From Ilex aquifolium (lineage: Eukaryota; Streptophyta; Magnoliopsida; Aquifoliales; Aquifoliaceae): DNA of 64,000 bases. The position numbers and the translations under genes were made by a program. The notes beneath the pieces are model-generated. The model saw only the letters and a list, made by a program, of their open reading frames with translations. It had not been told where the DNA came from and did not search any database. The stretch spans positions 8,354,960 through 8,418,959 of the forward strand of contig OX637409.1 in assembly GCA_951799425.1 (NCBI GenBank), given 5' to 3'. Position 1 is the first letter of the stretch; the number at the start of each line of letters is the position of its first letter. Positions 1 through 11,447 of the stretch are shown here, one piece after another.

Positions 1-725
1 TCACTTTCAGTTTCAAAATCACCATTATCTCTCAAAAACATAGCACGTTTATTTGGACATTGAGATGCAATGTGCCCCTTGCCCAAACACTTAAAGCACA
101 TTATATCTCTATTTCTAGAAGTTTGAGAATCAGATTTACCTCGCTCCTTGCTAGCCCCTAAGTCTTTGCCTTTGTTGGAAGATTCAACCTTACCCTTAGA
201 ATCTGATTTCTCTTTCTTCTTGCTCCAACTAGAATTCGGTTTCCAAGAAGATGAAGAACCCAAATACTGCCCAAATCGAGTAGAACCCTTCCATTTGAGT
301 TGCCTCTCAACCTTCATCGCCATGTGTAGCATATCCTCCATCTCTACATAATGCTACAACTTAACTACATTTTGAATATCTCGGTTCAAACCGTGCAAAA
401 ATCGTGCCATGGTCGCCTCTCGGTCCTCCTCTACATTAGCCCGAATCATGGCTATCTCCATCTCCTTATAATACTCCTCAACACTTCCGGACCCCTGAGT
501 CAACCCCTGCAACCTCTGAAACAAGTCCTTATAATAATGAGAAGGGACAAACCTTATTGTTGCATAGCCCTAAGTATGAGAAGGGACAACCTCTGAAACA
601 AGTCCCCTGCAACCCATGTCATCAAATCTCATATTCATACGTTCGAACTGTTGTTGCATAACCCGAAGTATGAATAGCACATCAGTACCACCCTCCTCAG
701 CTACTCCTTTATCCTTAGAAGTCAT
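1..725 (-). pseudogene. Ty3/gypsy gag fragment with CCHC zinc knuckle, runs off left edge
   Basis: Read on the minus strand, 125-55 encodes a retroviral-type zinc knuckle, C-F-K-C-L-G-K-G-H-I-A-S-Q-C (CX2CX4HX4C), the nucleic-acid-binding end of a Gag polyprotein. A plausible Gag start is the ATG at 725, which opens a short frame (MTSKDKGV...) that stops after about 50 codons near 575, so the ORF is broken. The rest of gag and pol would lie to the left of the window. A primer-binding site and an LTR-like promoter lie upstream on the same strand at 1622 and about 2800, which fits the 5' end of a minus-strand LTR retrotransposon. The short plus-strand frames here are antisense shadows. Family assignment is good; the clade (chromovirus-like, from zinc knuckle plus Met-tRNA PBS) is inferred. 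Confidence 0.8.
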
Positions 726-1621
726 GTTTTATAACCTGTAAAACAATGTTAGAAATAGCCTCACAAACACTCCCTCACATGTTTCACTCGTTTCAATGTC
801 ACTCAACCCTCGTGTTTACACTCTTATTGGCTTTTTCTTAAGATTAGCTCACACACTCAGCATTTTACCACTCAAATGTTTCACCTTTGTTGTTCTTTCT
901 CAAACTACTCAAAACTCAACCAAAAACCAACCTTTCCCACAACGCACAACAACTTAACAAAATAAGACACAAATATCGAAGGAAGAACCAGAATTAACAA
1001 TGAAAAATAGAGAATAACAACGATAACACGAACAAAACGAAGCAAATAAAATGAATTCGACGAAAACTAAGAGAAACAATAATTCGAAAGCAACAAATGG
1101 ATCAAGAAAGGGGTTAAATCAAATAGGATGATATTTTGGGATAACAATGCGTGAATGATCATAATAAGTAACTTTTGATTATTTTTGTTCAAATCTCAAC
1201 ACAAATCAGCCCTCAAGCAAACTGACTAGCCTCAATTCAATTCTTTCATTCTTTTTTTTTTTTTTTTTTTGATATCAGATCACAAAAGAGGCAAACTACG
1301 GGCAATTTGGCAACAGACTTCACAATCGATTCACAAGCAAGTGATGTATTCAATTCTGCCCATATTATGCAACCCTAATTGATATTAAAATTATAAAAAA
1401 GACAACTGAAACTCCAGTAGCAAGTCACGCCCCAAATCACAGAATAATTTACGTAGAAAGAAGAGAAAGATAAGAACCCTATTTTTTTTTTTTTAAATAG
1501 ATGCGCTTATAAACAGAAAAAAGAAACACCAAACAGCATCAAGAAACCCTAACTTGGTCAGATTATATGCACACAAAATAAAGATAACCAACCTGATTTT
1601 TTTGAGAAAACAAACCTGAGA
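726..1621 (-). other. Untranslated leader between gag and PBS
   Basis: About 900 bases separate the gag start from the primer-binding site. The segment is AT-rich, has a T-run near 1250-1270 and no convincing frame on either strand. It is read as the 5' leader of the minus-strand gypsy element. Confidence 0.6.
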
Positions 1622-1633
1622 GCTTTGATACCA
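1622..1633 (-). promoter_or_regulatory. Retrotransposon primer-binding site (initiator Met-tRNA type)
   Basis: The minus strand reads TTTGGTATCAAAGC. Plant LTR elements primed by initiator tRNA-Met typically have TGGTATCAGAGC, so there is one mismatch. It directly follows a CA dinucleotide at 1636-1637 that would end the 5' LTR. This fixes the orientation of the element as minus. Confidence 0.75.
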
Positions 1634-1872
1634 AATGATGCGAACCCTTAAACCAATTCAAGAACCCACGGGCAAATTGATTGAAGACTCCCCAAGAAAG
1701 TTCACAAATCAAATTATAAGAACCAAGAACCCTAGACCCAATGTTTGCAAAAAACAAGAACACAAGGTTAAAAGTTCAAGAGAAAGACGTCACACTCAAG
1801 ATTGAGCGATAAGTCGATGAACGCCACAAGAAAGATTAATTCTTGATAAGTTTTTGAAATAGTTCTTGAAAG

Positions 1873-2720
1873 CATAGTTGTTAGTATCGTACAATACGTC
1901 ACGATACAAGAGTAAAACGATACGGATCGTAGTTTTGTATCGTTTTTGCCTTGTATCGTCCGATACACGATACGTTTTTAGGATACGATACGTAACGGTA
2001 CGATACGCACGATACGTGCAAAGACTTTTTTTTTTGGATGGAACGACGTGTTTTGTGCTAAGATAACCATTGAAACGACATCGTTTCAGTGGCTAGGGTT
2101 TACAAAAAAAATAAAATACCTCTTTTCCATCTTCGTTGATTTGCTGCCATCGCTGAGTGTTCGCTGCCATCGCTGAGTGTTTGCTGAGTGGCTAGACTCT
2201 GAGTGTTCGCTGCCATCGCTGAGTGTTTGCGGCCATCGCTGGTCTACGACTCTGGTATTGGGTGTTCTTCAGCCTTCGGCGACTCCTCCTGGGTGTTCGC
2301 TGGTCTTGGACTCCTGGTCCTGGGTGTTCGTTGGGCTTCGACGACGACGACTCCATCTCGCGATCTTTCCTCTCTCTCAGTCTCTCGTCTTTTTTTTTTT
2401 TATCTGAAAGGCAGGCTCTGCTATGCTTTAAAATAGGAAAAATTACACTTAGACCCCTTGAGGTTTGTTACTTAATCACTTAGACCCCTAATATTTGAAA
2501 TATTATATACAGACCATCTAAAATTTATATACACGTAACACTTAGACCCCTATTGTAAATATATCAATTAATAAATTACATCTAGACACCATAAAGTTTG
2601 TAAACATATATTTTATTATTAATTATTTAAAATTACACCGTATCTTACGATACACGATACGATACAATACACTATTTTTAAAAAACGATACACCTTCCGA
2701 TACGCAATTTGATAACTATG
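1873..2720. mobile_element. hAT-like non-autonomous element with GTATCG-rich terminal repeats
   Basis: The ends are inverted: the left starts CATAGTTGTTAGTATCG and the right end, reverse-complemented, starts CATAGTTATCAAATTGCG; both continue into irregular arrays of GTATCG/CGATAC. Flanking 8-mers are CTTGAAAG (1865-1872) and CTTGGAAG (2721-2728), an 8-bp target duplication with one mismatch, which fits hAT. The interior holds a small tandem repeat (ATCGCTGAGTGTT..., 2145-2240) and a segment like the AAATTACAC.TAGACCCC repeat seen elsewhere in the window. No transposase frame is visible. Confidence 0.65.
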
Positions 2721-2853
2721 CTTGGAAGAACAATAAGGTAGAAACCTCACAATACTCATCAAAATATTCTGTCTTTTACACTTGATTTGAACGCCTATTT
2801 ATAGGCCGGTTATTACAAAGAAAACTTCCTAAAATAGCTTATCCTAATTAATA

Positions 2854-2945
2854 AATATCTCTTACTTGCTGGTGAAGAAATATCTCTTACTTGTTGGTAA
2901 AGAAATATCTCTTACTTGCTGGTAAAGAAATAACTCTTACTTTCC
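2854..2945. repeat. 25-bp tandem repeat, about 3.5 copies
   Basis: The unit AAATATCTCTTACTTGCTGG plus TAAAG recurs with a 25-bp period at 2854, 2879, 2904 and, degraded, 2929. It lies in the LTR upstream (minus sense) of the TATA box, so it could act as a promoter repeat; that is inference. Confidence 0.75.
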
Positions 2946-3400
2946 TAAAAGAGAAAAACACAATCAGCCCTTTAATATGATGATCACATGCCTAATTAAA
3001 CAAGGAAAGTCTTTCTTTCCTAAAAGGAATAAATCACACGCCTAAATAGATAAGGAAGGTCTTACAATCAGACCAAACATGCCAATTTTAAGCTTAGCCT
3101 TTGCCGGAATCTTCTAGAACTTGAATCATGTTGATGGATCTTTGTTGCCCAAGTGGATCATGCTCCATGCTTGAACTTGCACAATCAGCCCATATGTCTT
3201 GAATCAGCCCGTTCAATGCTTCCTTCATCCTTTTTGCTCTCGCCTGAGTCATAGGACCTCCATTTATGCTCAATGGATCAGATTACATTGCATCAAGGAG
3301 AACATAAAAAGTTTACCGCAAAAACTTCACAATCATATGATAAGGGCAAAATGGGTAATGAAAACACAATAACTATCCCACCCCTTATTGTCTGCGCCAA

Positions 3401-3920
3401 CACAGGGATCGTATATAAGTTTTTTCAAAACACGGAAGACATTTTTTTATACTAAAAATTTGGTAGTACTAAAGTTAGTTTACACACCAAAGGAGAGATA
3501 TTTGCCTAATTTACTAAAATTTTTAGTCGTATGAGTGTGAGAGAGAGGAGTCTAGAGTTGTATTGGGATGAAAGACTTACTCAAATTTTTGGGTGGGAAA
3601 AAAATTTCAAGCATCGTCGAATGAACAATTTTAGAATGATCTTAGCTACAAAAAGCTCAAGACAAACAAAGGATCATATATATGCATAAATATATATACG
3701 TAGATATGCATAGATTTTTTTTTGTGGAAATTAATCGAATGCTTTGTGTTGGATAAATGCTTTGTGGGAACTTTGTGTTGAAAGATGTTTATCATGAATC
3801 AATTCTTGTAAAAAATTCGTAGAATCATTTGTGTGTGCTCGATTGTAATTTTTGTGATGAGTATTGATCATTTTTGTGATGGGTATTGATCACTTGATAA
3901 TGGATTTTGATATATTTTTT
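3401..3920. other. Intergenic, no gene seen
   Basis: AT-rich DNA with no coherent coding frame, splice pattern or repeat termini that I can support. Confidence 0.5.
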
Positions 3921-3924
3921 AGCC

Positions 3925-4140
3925 CTCTCTCTCTCTCTCTCTCTCCTCTCTCTGTTTTGGCTTTTCGATGGTGTTGGTTGTGGATTTTCAGTGGTTGGGT
4001 GGTGAGTTTTCAGGGGTGTTGGTGGTGGTGGTTTTTCGGTGGGTTGGGTGGTGAGATTTCAGGGGTGTTGGTGGTGGGTTTTTCAGGGGATTTAGGTGGT
4101 GGGTTTTCAGGGATGTTGGTGGTGGATTTTGGTGGGTTTT
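3925..4140. repeat. CT microsatellite followed by GGTGGTGGGTTTTCAGG minisatellite
   Basis: A (CT)n run at about 3925-3952 is followed by an irregular repeat of GGTGGTGGGTTTTCAGGGGTGTTGGTGG to about 4140. A long open frame across this stretch (3864-4283) is a product of the low-complexity repeat and is not called as a gene. Confidence 0.7.
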
Positions 4141-4186
4141 CTAGAGGATTTGTGAAAGATGGTCGTTCTTCGAGTTCTGAAAATAT

Positions 4187-5158
4187 TTCATGGAACGGTA
4201 ATGCTATTGGGACATACAATGGGGGACATAAAAATGGGGACTTAAATGATGTGGCACCTGACATGGATTTGCCATGTTATTAAAATTATGGCAACTAGTT
4301 TAGTTTTTTTTTACTGATATTCTTTCTCCAAGTTGTTTAAGACTCCTACTTTGGTTTGCCCTCTTTCCATCGTCATTGGATTCATCGTTTCCTATGCCAA
4401 CAAGCAGTAGAGCTCCGACGGTCTTCAATAATTGGTACACGTCTTCGAATCACTCAAGGAACCCGATCAGACGAATCATCCACTCCCCCATAATACATAC
4501 GCTGCATCTCTCATCTTCCCTCTTGGTTTGATGCCGACTTTTTCAGCCAATTTGGTCAATACATTTTGCCAATTTGATCAATACATTTCTTTATCTATGA
4601 GACTTTGATGAGGATGTTGGGGTTGAATGTCAGAAAAAACAATTAAATTTTATCATTTACGAATGAATTTAACTTTACAAACAACTCTATCAGAATGAAT
4701 TCTTTCTAAATTAAATTTTGATAAACATCATCATCCCACCCCATTTGCTTAAATTCATTCAACGTCTCTTCCAAATCACAAACACCCTCTAAGACACTGT
4801 TGCTTGGCCATTGAGAAATGAAGACCAACAGGGAAGATGAGAGATGTAGCATATGTATTGTGGGGAGTGGATGATTCGCCTGGTTGGGTTCCTTAAGTGA
4901 TTCGAAGACAGCCGGAGCTTCGTTGTTTGTTGGCAGAGAAAATGATGAATGCAGTGGCAATGGAAAGCAGGGCAAACTGGAGTGGGAGCTCTAAACAAGT
5001 TGGAGAATGAAAAATCAGTTAAAAAAAAAAAACCTAAACTAGTTGGACTAATTTTAATGACGTGGCAAATTCATGTCAGGTGCCTCATCATTAAGTCTTT
5101 ATTTTATGTCCTTATTGTGTGTCCCAATATGATTATTGTTCATGGAAACACTATTATA
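4187..5158. mobile_element. Long inverted-repeat (foldback/MULE-like) element
   Basis: Two arms of about 340 bases, 4187-4540 and 4815-5158, are imperfect reverse complements. For example GGCACCTGACATGGATTTGCCA in the left arm matches the right arm read backwards, as do the GGGACATACAAT-type outer ends and the inner segment around CGGAGCT/AGCTCCG. The loop of about 270 bases has no gene. The very long terminal repeats with little interior suggest a non-autonomous foldback or Mutator-like element. No clean target duplication was found. Confidence 0.65.
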
Positions 5159-5389
5159 ATACCAAACATCTTTTTTATTTTTATTTTTATAATTTTTTAA
5201 ATATAAATGATTACTAAACATATTTTATATTTTCAATTTCTATCACAAAAAAAATAAAAACTAGTTTTATTTTTTTTATATATATAAAAACATATAAAAA
5301 TAAAAAACGTTGCCAAACACACATTTAGAGTTAAAACATGTTAAAAACAAACTCTAGTCCTCTACTCAAACTCATACCAAATGCAGGGA
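5159..5389. other. AT-rich spacer
   Basis: Mostly A/T runs; no gene or structured repeat seen. Confidence 0.5.
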
Positions 5390-5612
5390 TATTCAAATTT
5401 TTACTTAAATCAACAGTGACTTAAAACTTGAATGGTCAGATTTTACTCTCTTTTATCTATTGAACATATTCTATCCTCATTTAAATTTGAGTTTATCCTC
5501 TTTTAATTTTTAGTTTTTCCATTGGATTGCTCTGTATTAAATCAAATTTTTTATTTAAATGTTGATTCAGTAAAAATTTGAGTCAAAACTAGAGATGCCT
5601 AAGAGAAGAGCA
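5390..5612. mobile_element. MITE of the ACTCAAATTT family (probable)
   Basis: The left end has TTCAAATTTTTACTTAAATC and the right end reads AAAAATTTGAGTCAAAACTAG then GAGATGCC, forming a weak inverted pair. The same sequence family occurs at 5617-6545 and, better preserved, at 14772-15101. Boundaries are approximate. Confidence 0.4.
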
Positions 5613-5616
5613 TCTT

Positions 5617-6545
5617 CAACCCTAACTCTACTTTAGACTCAAATTTAAATTTGGGTCTAAATGATCTAAAAATATTCTCTAACCTTAGACTCAAACTTAT
5701 ACTAAATAAAAAAAAAAACTTATTTTGGATCTAAATTAAAGGAGACTCAAATTCTATATCAAATTTCCAACGATAACTTTTTACTCTATCCAAAGCCAAA
5801 TGATTTCTTCGACGACTTTTTCTCTGCTTCTTCTTGCCTCTTTCTTCTACATTGCTTCCATCGCTGACCACCACCGAAGCATTCATAGATCCTTTGGAGA
5901 AACAGTAGGTAAACTTCTTCTTTTTTATTTTCCATCTTCTTGATTTCTTGTATTTTTTAAAACCCTAATCTTAACCATCTTTCATACTATATAAACCCTA
6001 AATCTACCTATCAAATTTTTCTTTGATTTTTTTGAGTTAAACACTACCGGTAGTGCAATTTCATGCCATCGATTATTCCTGAAATTTCAAACCTTCATTA
6101 CTCACAAAGTTAAGAAATTCGTCATTTTATTTCTCCAATCAATCATTTTTGTTGAAAATGATCATTTTCTTTTGTTCTTCATACCATACACATGTTAAAG
6201 TACCTACTTTTTTTCTTCTTTTTCTTTATCTGAATTTATAGAAGAAGATAAATGATTGGAATAATCAGATAATTCTCAGGTGATTGTCTTTTTATTTTTT
6301 TGAATTATTCATTTTTGGAGAGATATGAAAGCTTCATTTATTTTATCAGATTTCATAATTTGAATGACACAACAAAAATGAGTTTTGAGATAGTAAATAA
6401 TTTTTTTTTAAAAGATTTGAGTAGATATTTGATTTTGTCCATTGAAATATTTTCCAACCCTATTGGTACTGATTTGCTGCTCGAATGTTGAATGAAATCA
6501 AATACCAAATCAAGTTTTTTACTCAAATTGGAGATGTTCAATAAA
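5617..6545. mobile_element. MITE-family element with GAGCATCTTCAACCC ends
   Basis: The left end AGAGCATCTTCAACCCTAAC and the right end (reverse complement TGAACATCTCCAATTTGAG) match the terminal inverted repeat of the element at 14772-15101. The interior has a segment resembling a short signal-peptide-like reading (5790-5900) but no supportable gene. Short frames on both strands at 6300-6560 are not called. Confidence 0.5.
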
Positions 6546-7176
6546 AGATATGTCATTATAAAGATAGTCTAAGGTTACACTATCATAACTCTTCCTTTTT
6601 GATCAATGAGAACGTGACACATGTATCATTTTTCTTAAATGTTTTATATTGTTTTAGCTAACCATGATGAATTATAAAATCAAACTGAAACTCATGATTC
6701 TGACCCAAAAAAAGCTAAAATTCACGATTAGAATAATTTCTTGACATAGTACTAAAAACTTGTGTTTCGATATATGATATTATTAAGCAGAGTTCCGTTT
6801 CTTGATTTAAACAACATTTCTTTCTCTGTCTCACTATAATAGAGCAAGCTCCTTTCCCTTAGTTAAATTAGAAGCACAAAGATACATTCACTACAAGAAT
6901 TTGGGATTTTTGCATCATTTTTTTTGCGACGGAATATTTACCGTGGCAAAAATATCTTTTTTGCAACGGTTCTTGATGCTGATGTTTAAAATGGTATATT
7001 TGCAATAGGAAATCGTTGCCGTGGCAAAAAATGAAATTTTTTTAAAAAGATTTTCTCTTTTTGCGTTGGTTTTTTTTTTTTTTCCAGTTGTAAATGCCTA
7101 AACCAAAACAACGTTATATTAGTTCTAATTACAAAAAATGACATCGTTTAATCTTTAAACTGTCAATTATTAAAAA

Positions 7177-7458
7177 GGGTAAATTACATCAACACCCTCT
7201 AAACTTTGTCACTAAAACATATTACATTGACAACCCCCAAAATTTATACGCGTATAACACATAGATCTTTACCATTAAAAACCGTTTGAAACACTGTCAA
7301 ACTTTGATTATGTTAACGTATTTTAAGAATTTAATTCCCAAAATACCAACCAACCCACTTAATTCTGTCAAACAGGGGGTGTCAATATAATATGTCATAC
7401 CTGAGGGGATATGTGTGTTTTAGTGACAAAGTTCAATGGGTCTAAATGTAATTTAACC
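7177..7458. mobile_element. MULE-type MITE with perfect 9-bp TSD, inside the CACTA element
   Basis: The ends GGGTAAATTACATCAACACC (left) and GGTTAAATTACATTTAGACC (right, reversed) are inverted repeats, with further pairing through CTAAACTTTGTCACTAAAAC. The 9-mer TATTAAAAA is present at 7168-7176 and again at 7459-7467, a perfect target duplication of Mutator length. It inserted after the CACTA element was formed. Related sequence appears at 2438 and 16683. Confidence 0.85.
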
Positions 7459-7498
7459 TATTAAAAACCCTACTTTCTTTTTCATCCAATTCAGTCGC

Positions 7499-7762
7499 AT
7501 GCCTCTTCTCTCTTCGCACGTCTCCTTCTTTTTCTCCAGCTACAACCCTCAACTCTCTCTCACTCCCTCTGGTTCTCTCTCCCTCTTTCTCTCTAAGAAG
7601 GTCCACAAGGTCTCTCCATTGCTAGAGAAAGACGAGGACAAGAACAAGAAGAAAGAGAAAGGTTGTGGCAGAGAAGAGAATAAGAAGAAAGAGGCCAAAG
7701 ACAAGCCAAAAGAGAAAAATTCCAAGGAGGTTAGTTACTGCTACTTCGTATTGATTTTCTGA
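7499..7762 (+). other. Lysine-rich open frame in the CACTA element, possible captured exon
   Basis: An ATG frame of 87 codons has a Ser/Leu-rich start and a charged stretch of Lys/Glu/Asp from about residue 42 to 78, followed by a plausible splice donor (AAGGAG then GTTAGT, 7729-7737). Codon composition differs from the surrounding AT-rich subterminal repeats. I do not recognise the protein. It may be a captured host gene piece, as CACTA elements often carry, or a chance frame. Confidence 0.35.
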
Positions 7763-8940
7763 TTCCTCTCAATTTCTTGACTGGTTTACAACGATCCTGA
7801 GGTATCTCACTCTTTCATCCTCTACGGCTCTTCTTCCCCCTTTCTATTTTGCACTAGCTGCCACATCCAACAACCATTCATAGCCCTAAACCCAGCTCGA
7901 CCACCATGTGTTCGACAAAATTTCTCAAAGAGTTTCCTCTCTCCTCTCTCACAAAGCACACACAAAAATTGATGACCTCTCTTAATTTTTGGTGTTGAGT
8001 TTTTTTAATTGGAATTAGGTGTTGATTTAATTGGATTTAGTTTCACGAGAAGGGGGTCGTAGGCAGGTAAAGTGGGAAAGACATTGTCAGAAATGCAGAA
8101 TATTTTTCTATTATTATGCATTGACACTTTCATTGCGTAGTTTGGAATATTTTGTTTTTAAAATTTCGGATGCTATTTACTTATGTTGAATATGTTTTTA
8201 TTTTTAAATTTAGATGCTATTGTTTTGAGAGATGTGCCTTATTATTTTAATCAAATGATGTTATGGGTAATGTATTAGATATGTAAACAGGTGTAGAGAA
8301 GCATGTAAAAGAGAAAATTAGGTTTTTTAAAAAAATTATTTATGAAAGCAAGTTGCTGACGCAAATAACGTCAAAGGAATAATATCATTTTTTTTTTGCG
8401 TCGGCCTTCTATCATGGCAAATGATATCTTTTGCGAAGGTTAAAAACCATCGTAAATGGGTTTGTTGAGACTCTCCTCTACTGTAGCTAATAATATCTTT
8501 TGCAACGGATTAAAATCGTTATAAATAGGTTTGCTGCGACGGTCCCCTACTGTGGCCAATAGTATCTTTTGCGACAGATTTTAACCGTTGCAAACGGGAT
8601 TTTTTGCGACGGTCCCTAACTGTGGCTAATAATACCTTTTGCAACAGATTTAAACCATCGCAAATGAGTTTTTTTGCGACGAAAAATTGCTGATGCAAAC
8701 AAAAAATGTCGGATTTAAGATTTTTTTGCGACGGCGCATTTGCATCGAGTTTTGCCGATGCAAAAGCTTTTGTGATGGTTAATTGCTGATGCAAAATCTT
8801 TTGCATCGCCTATTGTTTGCTACCCCCAATTTGCCGACTCAAAAGATCACGTTACCGTCTCAAATACTATTTGCGACGACAACGTGATCTTTTGAGTCGG
8901 CAAATTGCTGATGCAAAAAACCTATTTTCTTGTAGTGATT

Positions 8941-9035
8941 AGAACCGAGTTTATTAAATAGGCTTAGATTGAAAAAGAACACAATTAGAACAGAATTTAT
9001 TAAACAGGCTTAGATTGAACAAGAAGGTATGCTCG
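8941..9035. repeat. 46-bp direct repeat, two copies
   Basis: AGAACCGAGTTTATTAAATA and AGAACAGAATTTATTAAACA, each followed by GGCTTAGATTGAA, form two adjacent copies between the CACTA element and the P450 3' end. Confidence 0.6.
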
Positions 9036-10014
9036 ACAGTTGAGCTAGGCCAGTCAAAACCGAACCAAATTTGCCAATGGTCAAGCTTAACAAACTCGAC
9101 TCGAGACACCTCTGTTCCAAAATGCATTCTATAGCATGGTTCTCGGCTTGATCTTGATTGGAAGACCCATGGATGGATATGGCACTGGTTGACGGGTGAT
9201 CACTTCCTCAGGATGAACTTGTGTCCATTCATACTGTGTCACAAGATTGTGGACCATAGTTAGGGTTTCAACCCTGGTAAACTCATTTCCTATGCACATA
9301 TGAAGTCCTCCTCCAAAAGGTACATAAGCGTAAGGAGGGATTCGTTTAGATAGGTTTTCAAACCGAGATGGGTCAAACTCCATTGGATTATCAAAAATAT
9401 CCTTGTCCATGTGAGTGCTATGTACTACCGAAAACACCTGTAGAAACCATCTCAATGTAATTAACATGATGGGCATAATGTGGAAATTAAGTTAGTTTAT
9501 AATGTTTAATAGCATGATTATCGAAGACAATGCTTACAGAAAGAGTAGTATGCACAAAAGTCTTGGAACAATCAAAAAATTTTTAATAATTATTTTGACA
9601 ATAAATTATAAATTCGAAATTTAAAACCATTCTCTCAAAATCATGAAGTTAATTACCTGCCATCCTTTAGGGATAACATAGCCACCAAAGGTGGTAACCT
9701 TAAGTGCTTTTCTAAAGCTGCCAAACAGAGGGGATATGATCCTCATCAATTCTTGTGCGACTCTCCATGTGTACTTCATTTTTTGTATATCATCCCATGT
9801 TAACTTTTGTTCTCTTCCCTCTCTATTCTCTAGAATACCCATTTGTTCTGTTATCAAAACACATATAAAAGTAATACAAATGGTTAAAAATAGGCCTGCC
9901 ACATGCTAAAAATTTACAACAAACTCTTCTAATTAACTAATATTGTATGGAAAAATACCTAATTATTTCAATTTATTTATTCAAAACTCATTGTCTTTAT
10001 TTATATATATATAT

Positions 10015-10124
10015 TTTTTTGGGGGGAGGGGGGAGAGAGAGGGGGAGGGGGGACGTGAATCCTTGACCTCAAGAAGATAAAGTCTTCATAAGATAAGGAG
10101 TACCATTGGACCAAAGGCCTGTTC
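10015..10124 (-). mobile_element. tRNA-derived SINE-like fragment in P450 intron 2
   Basis: On the minus strand GGCCTTTGGTCCAATGGTAC resembles a Pol III A box, and GGTCAAGGATTCACGTC about 35 bases later resembles a B box. A G-rich and then T-rich tail follows on the minus-strand 3' side. The cloverleaf does not close, so it is not a functional tRNA. SINE identity is inferred from box order and spacing. Confidence 0.5.
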
Positions 10125-10943
10125 GTAAAACTCATTGTCTTTATGTTTGTAGAATTTAAGGGTTTTTATTTTTGTTTTGCTCGCATAAATATCGAGTGGA
10201 AAGTTTGTTCATTAAGGCAATATGCGTGGAGGGTTTGAATGAAAAAGAAATGAGACCTAATCTTGAATTTTTGATTCTTGAATTATCATGAATCAACCCA
10301 AACACACCACGATGAATATACTAAACATATGCTTTACCTTCCAAAATTTTCTGGTAGACCTTGGGATCTCTAGACATCTTCCATACCATCAAGCTGAGGA
10401 GAATTGACGTCGTATCATGACTAGCAATCATCAAAGCAATAAAATTGTCCATAATCATTTCTTCAGTAATGATTCCTTCATTTTCAGATTCAAGTGCTAA
10501 AAGACAGTACAGTATGTCACGTTTAGGACTTGAAAGCCCCATAGAGAGCTCCTCCTTTTTTCTTCTAATAATCGGCCGAAGCCGATTAATTATTCTGGTT
10601 CTTGCTCGCAAGCCATTCCAGTAAACGGTGCCGGGAAAGTATAGAGGAAGACACCAAAATGCTTTAAAGGCTATTATGAAATCATCAAAGAAAGCTTTCA
10701 TAGTGAGGTCGTCGTGAATGCCAAAGAGAATGCTGCATGAAAAAGTGAATGTGAGCTTCTTCATGAAAATCACAGTAGCAATAGTTGTCTCTGTCCTTGG
10801 TCTCTCTAAGTAACAAGTTCTTGACCAAATCATCCATTTGTTTGACATAGTTTTGAAGGCTTTCGGGCTTCAAAAAGCTTAACGCTGCTCCCTTTAATAA
10901 CTTGTACCTGCAAGTACAATTCACCAGCAAATTTAGCCATTTA

Positions 10944-11447
10944 GGGCCGTTCGCTTCGAGTATTAAATTTGGGTGGTATTAGACATTATTTTCATTTTAC
11001 TCCTATCCAATGATATATTATACCCGGTCTTAAACTATAATCCCATCCTTTCCCTTGTTTGTTTGTCACAAACATTATTTGTGTAATACCTATTTAAAAA
11101 AGTCAACAATTGCAACTATTCTATAAAAAGACAATTTTAACCTTAAAATCCAAAATCAACAATTTCGGCTGCAGTATAAAGGCATTGTAGATAAGGGCAT
11201 TTGGGTCTTTTTATACTTTAATACCTCCTTCAAATTTGTACCGAGATATTATACCACCGGGTAGGTGGTATTGAATAGCACCTTGTACAAGGGATTATTG
11301 GCACTGTTCATGTCGGGTCAGTATTATGACTCGAAAATTAATACCGACTAAAAAAAACCCAACAAACAAGGTATAAGGTAGGCCCCACGTACTATTTTCC
11401 TAATACCACCCTCTTGTACCACCCTTATCCTCGAAGCAAACGAGCCC
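10944..11447. mobile_element. Tourist (PIF/Harbinger) MITE, TSD TTA, in P450 intron 1
   Basis: The left end GGGCCGTTCGCTTCGAG and right end (reversed) GGGCTCGTTTGCTTCGAG are inverted repeats, flanked by TTA at 10941-10943 and 11448-11450. Inverted similarity continues inward (GGTGGTATTAG). The ends and 3-bp TTA duplication are diagnostic of PIF/Harbinger-derived MITEs. There is no coding sequence. Confidence 0.85.

Larger units (their letters stand above)
1636..3400 (-). repeat. 5' LTR of minus-strand gypsy element (upper boundary approximate)
   Basis: The segment ends in CA immediately before the PBS. On the minus strand it has a TATA box (CCTATAAATAGGCG, near 2795-2810) about 1.1 kb before the PBS, as expected for an LTR promoter. 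An 848-bp transposon at 1873-2720 lies inside it. The far end is not determinable because the partner LTR is outside the window; about 3400 is an estimate from the change to unrelated AT-rich sequence. Confidence 0.6.
6889..8937. mobile_element. CACTA (En/Spm) element, non-autonomous, TSD ATT
   Basis: It begins CACTACAAGAATT at 6889 and ends ATTTTCTTGTAGTG at 8937, the classic CACTA terminal inverted repeat, flanked on both sides by ATT (6886-6888 and 8938-8940), a perfect 3-bp target duplication. The subterminal regions (6920-7030 and 8390-8900) are packed with direct and inverted copies of TTTGCGACGG and CCGTTGCAAA, the transposase-binding type of repeat. No transposase is encoded. It carries an inserted MITE (7177-7458) and a possible captured coding segment (7499-7735). 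Confidence 0.9.

Noticed and set aside
2177-2483. Overlapping plus-strand frames of 76-86 codons
   Set aside because: They fall in the tandem repeat (ATCGCTGAGTG) of the hAT-like element; three frames stay open at once, which is typical of low-complexity DNA, and no domain is present.
3864-4283. 139-codon plus-strand frame and an 84-codon minus-strand frame (proline-rich)
   Set aside because: Both are translations of the CT and GGTGG repeats; the opposite strands are open together because of the repeat composition.
8519-8806. 95-codon minus-strand frame
   Set aside because: It is made of CACTA subterminal repeats (TTTGCGACGG) and shows no conserved protein.
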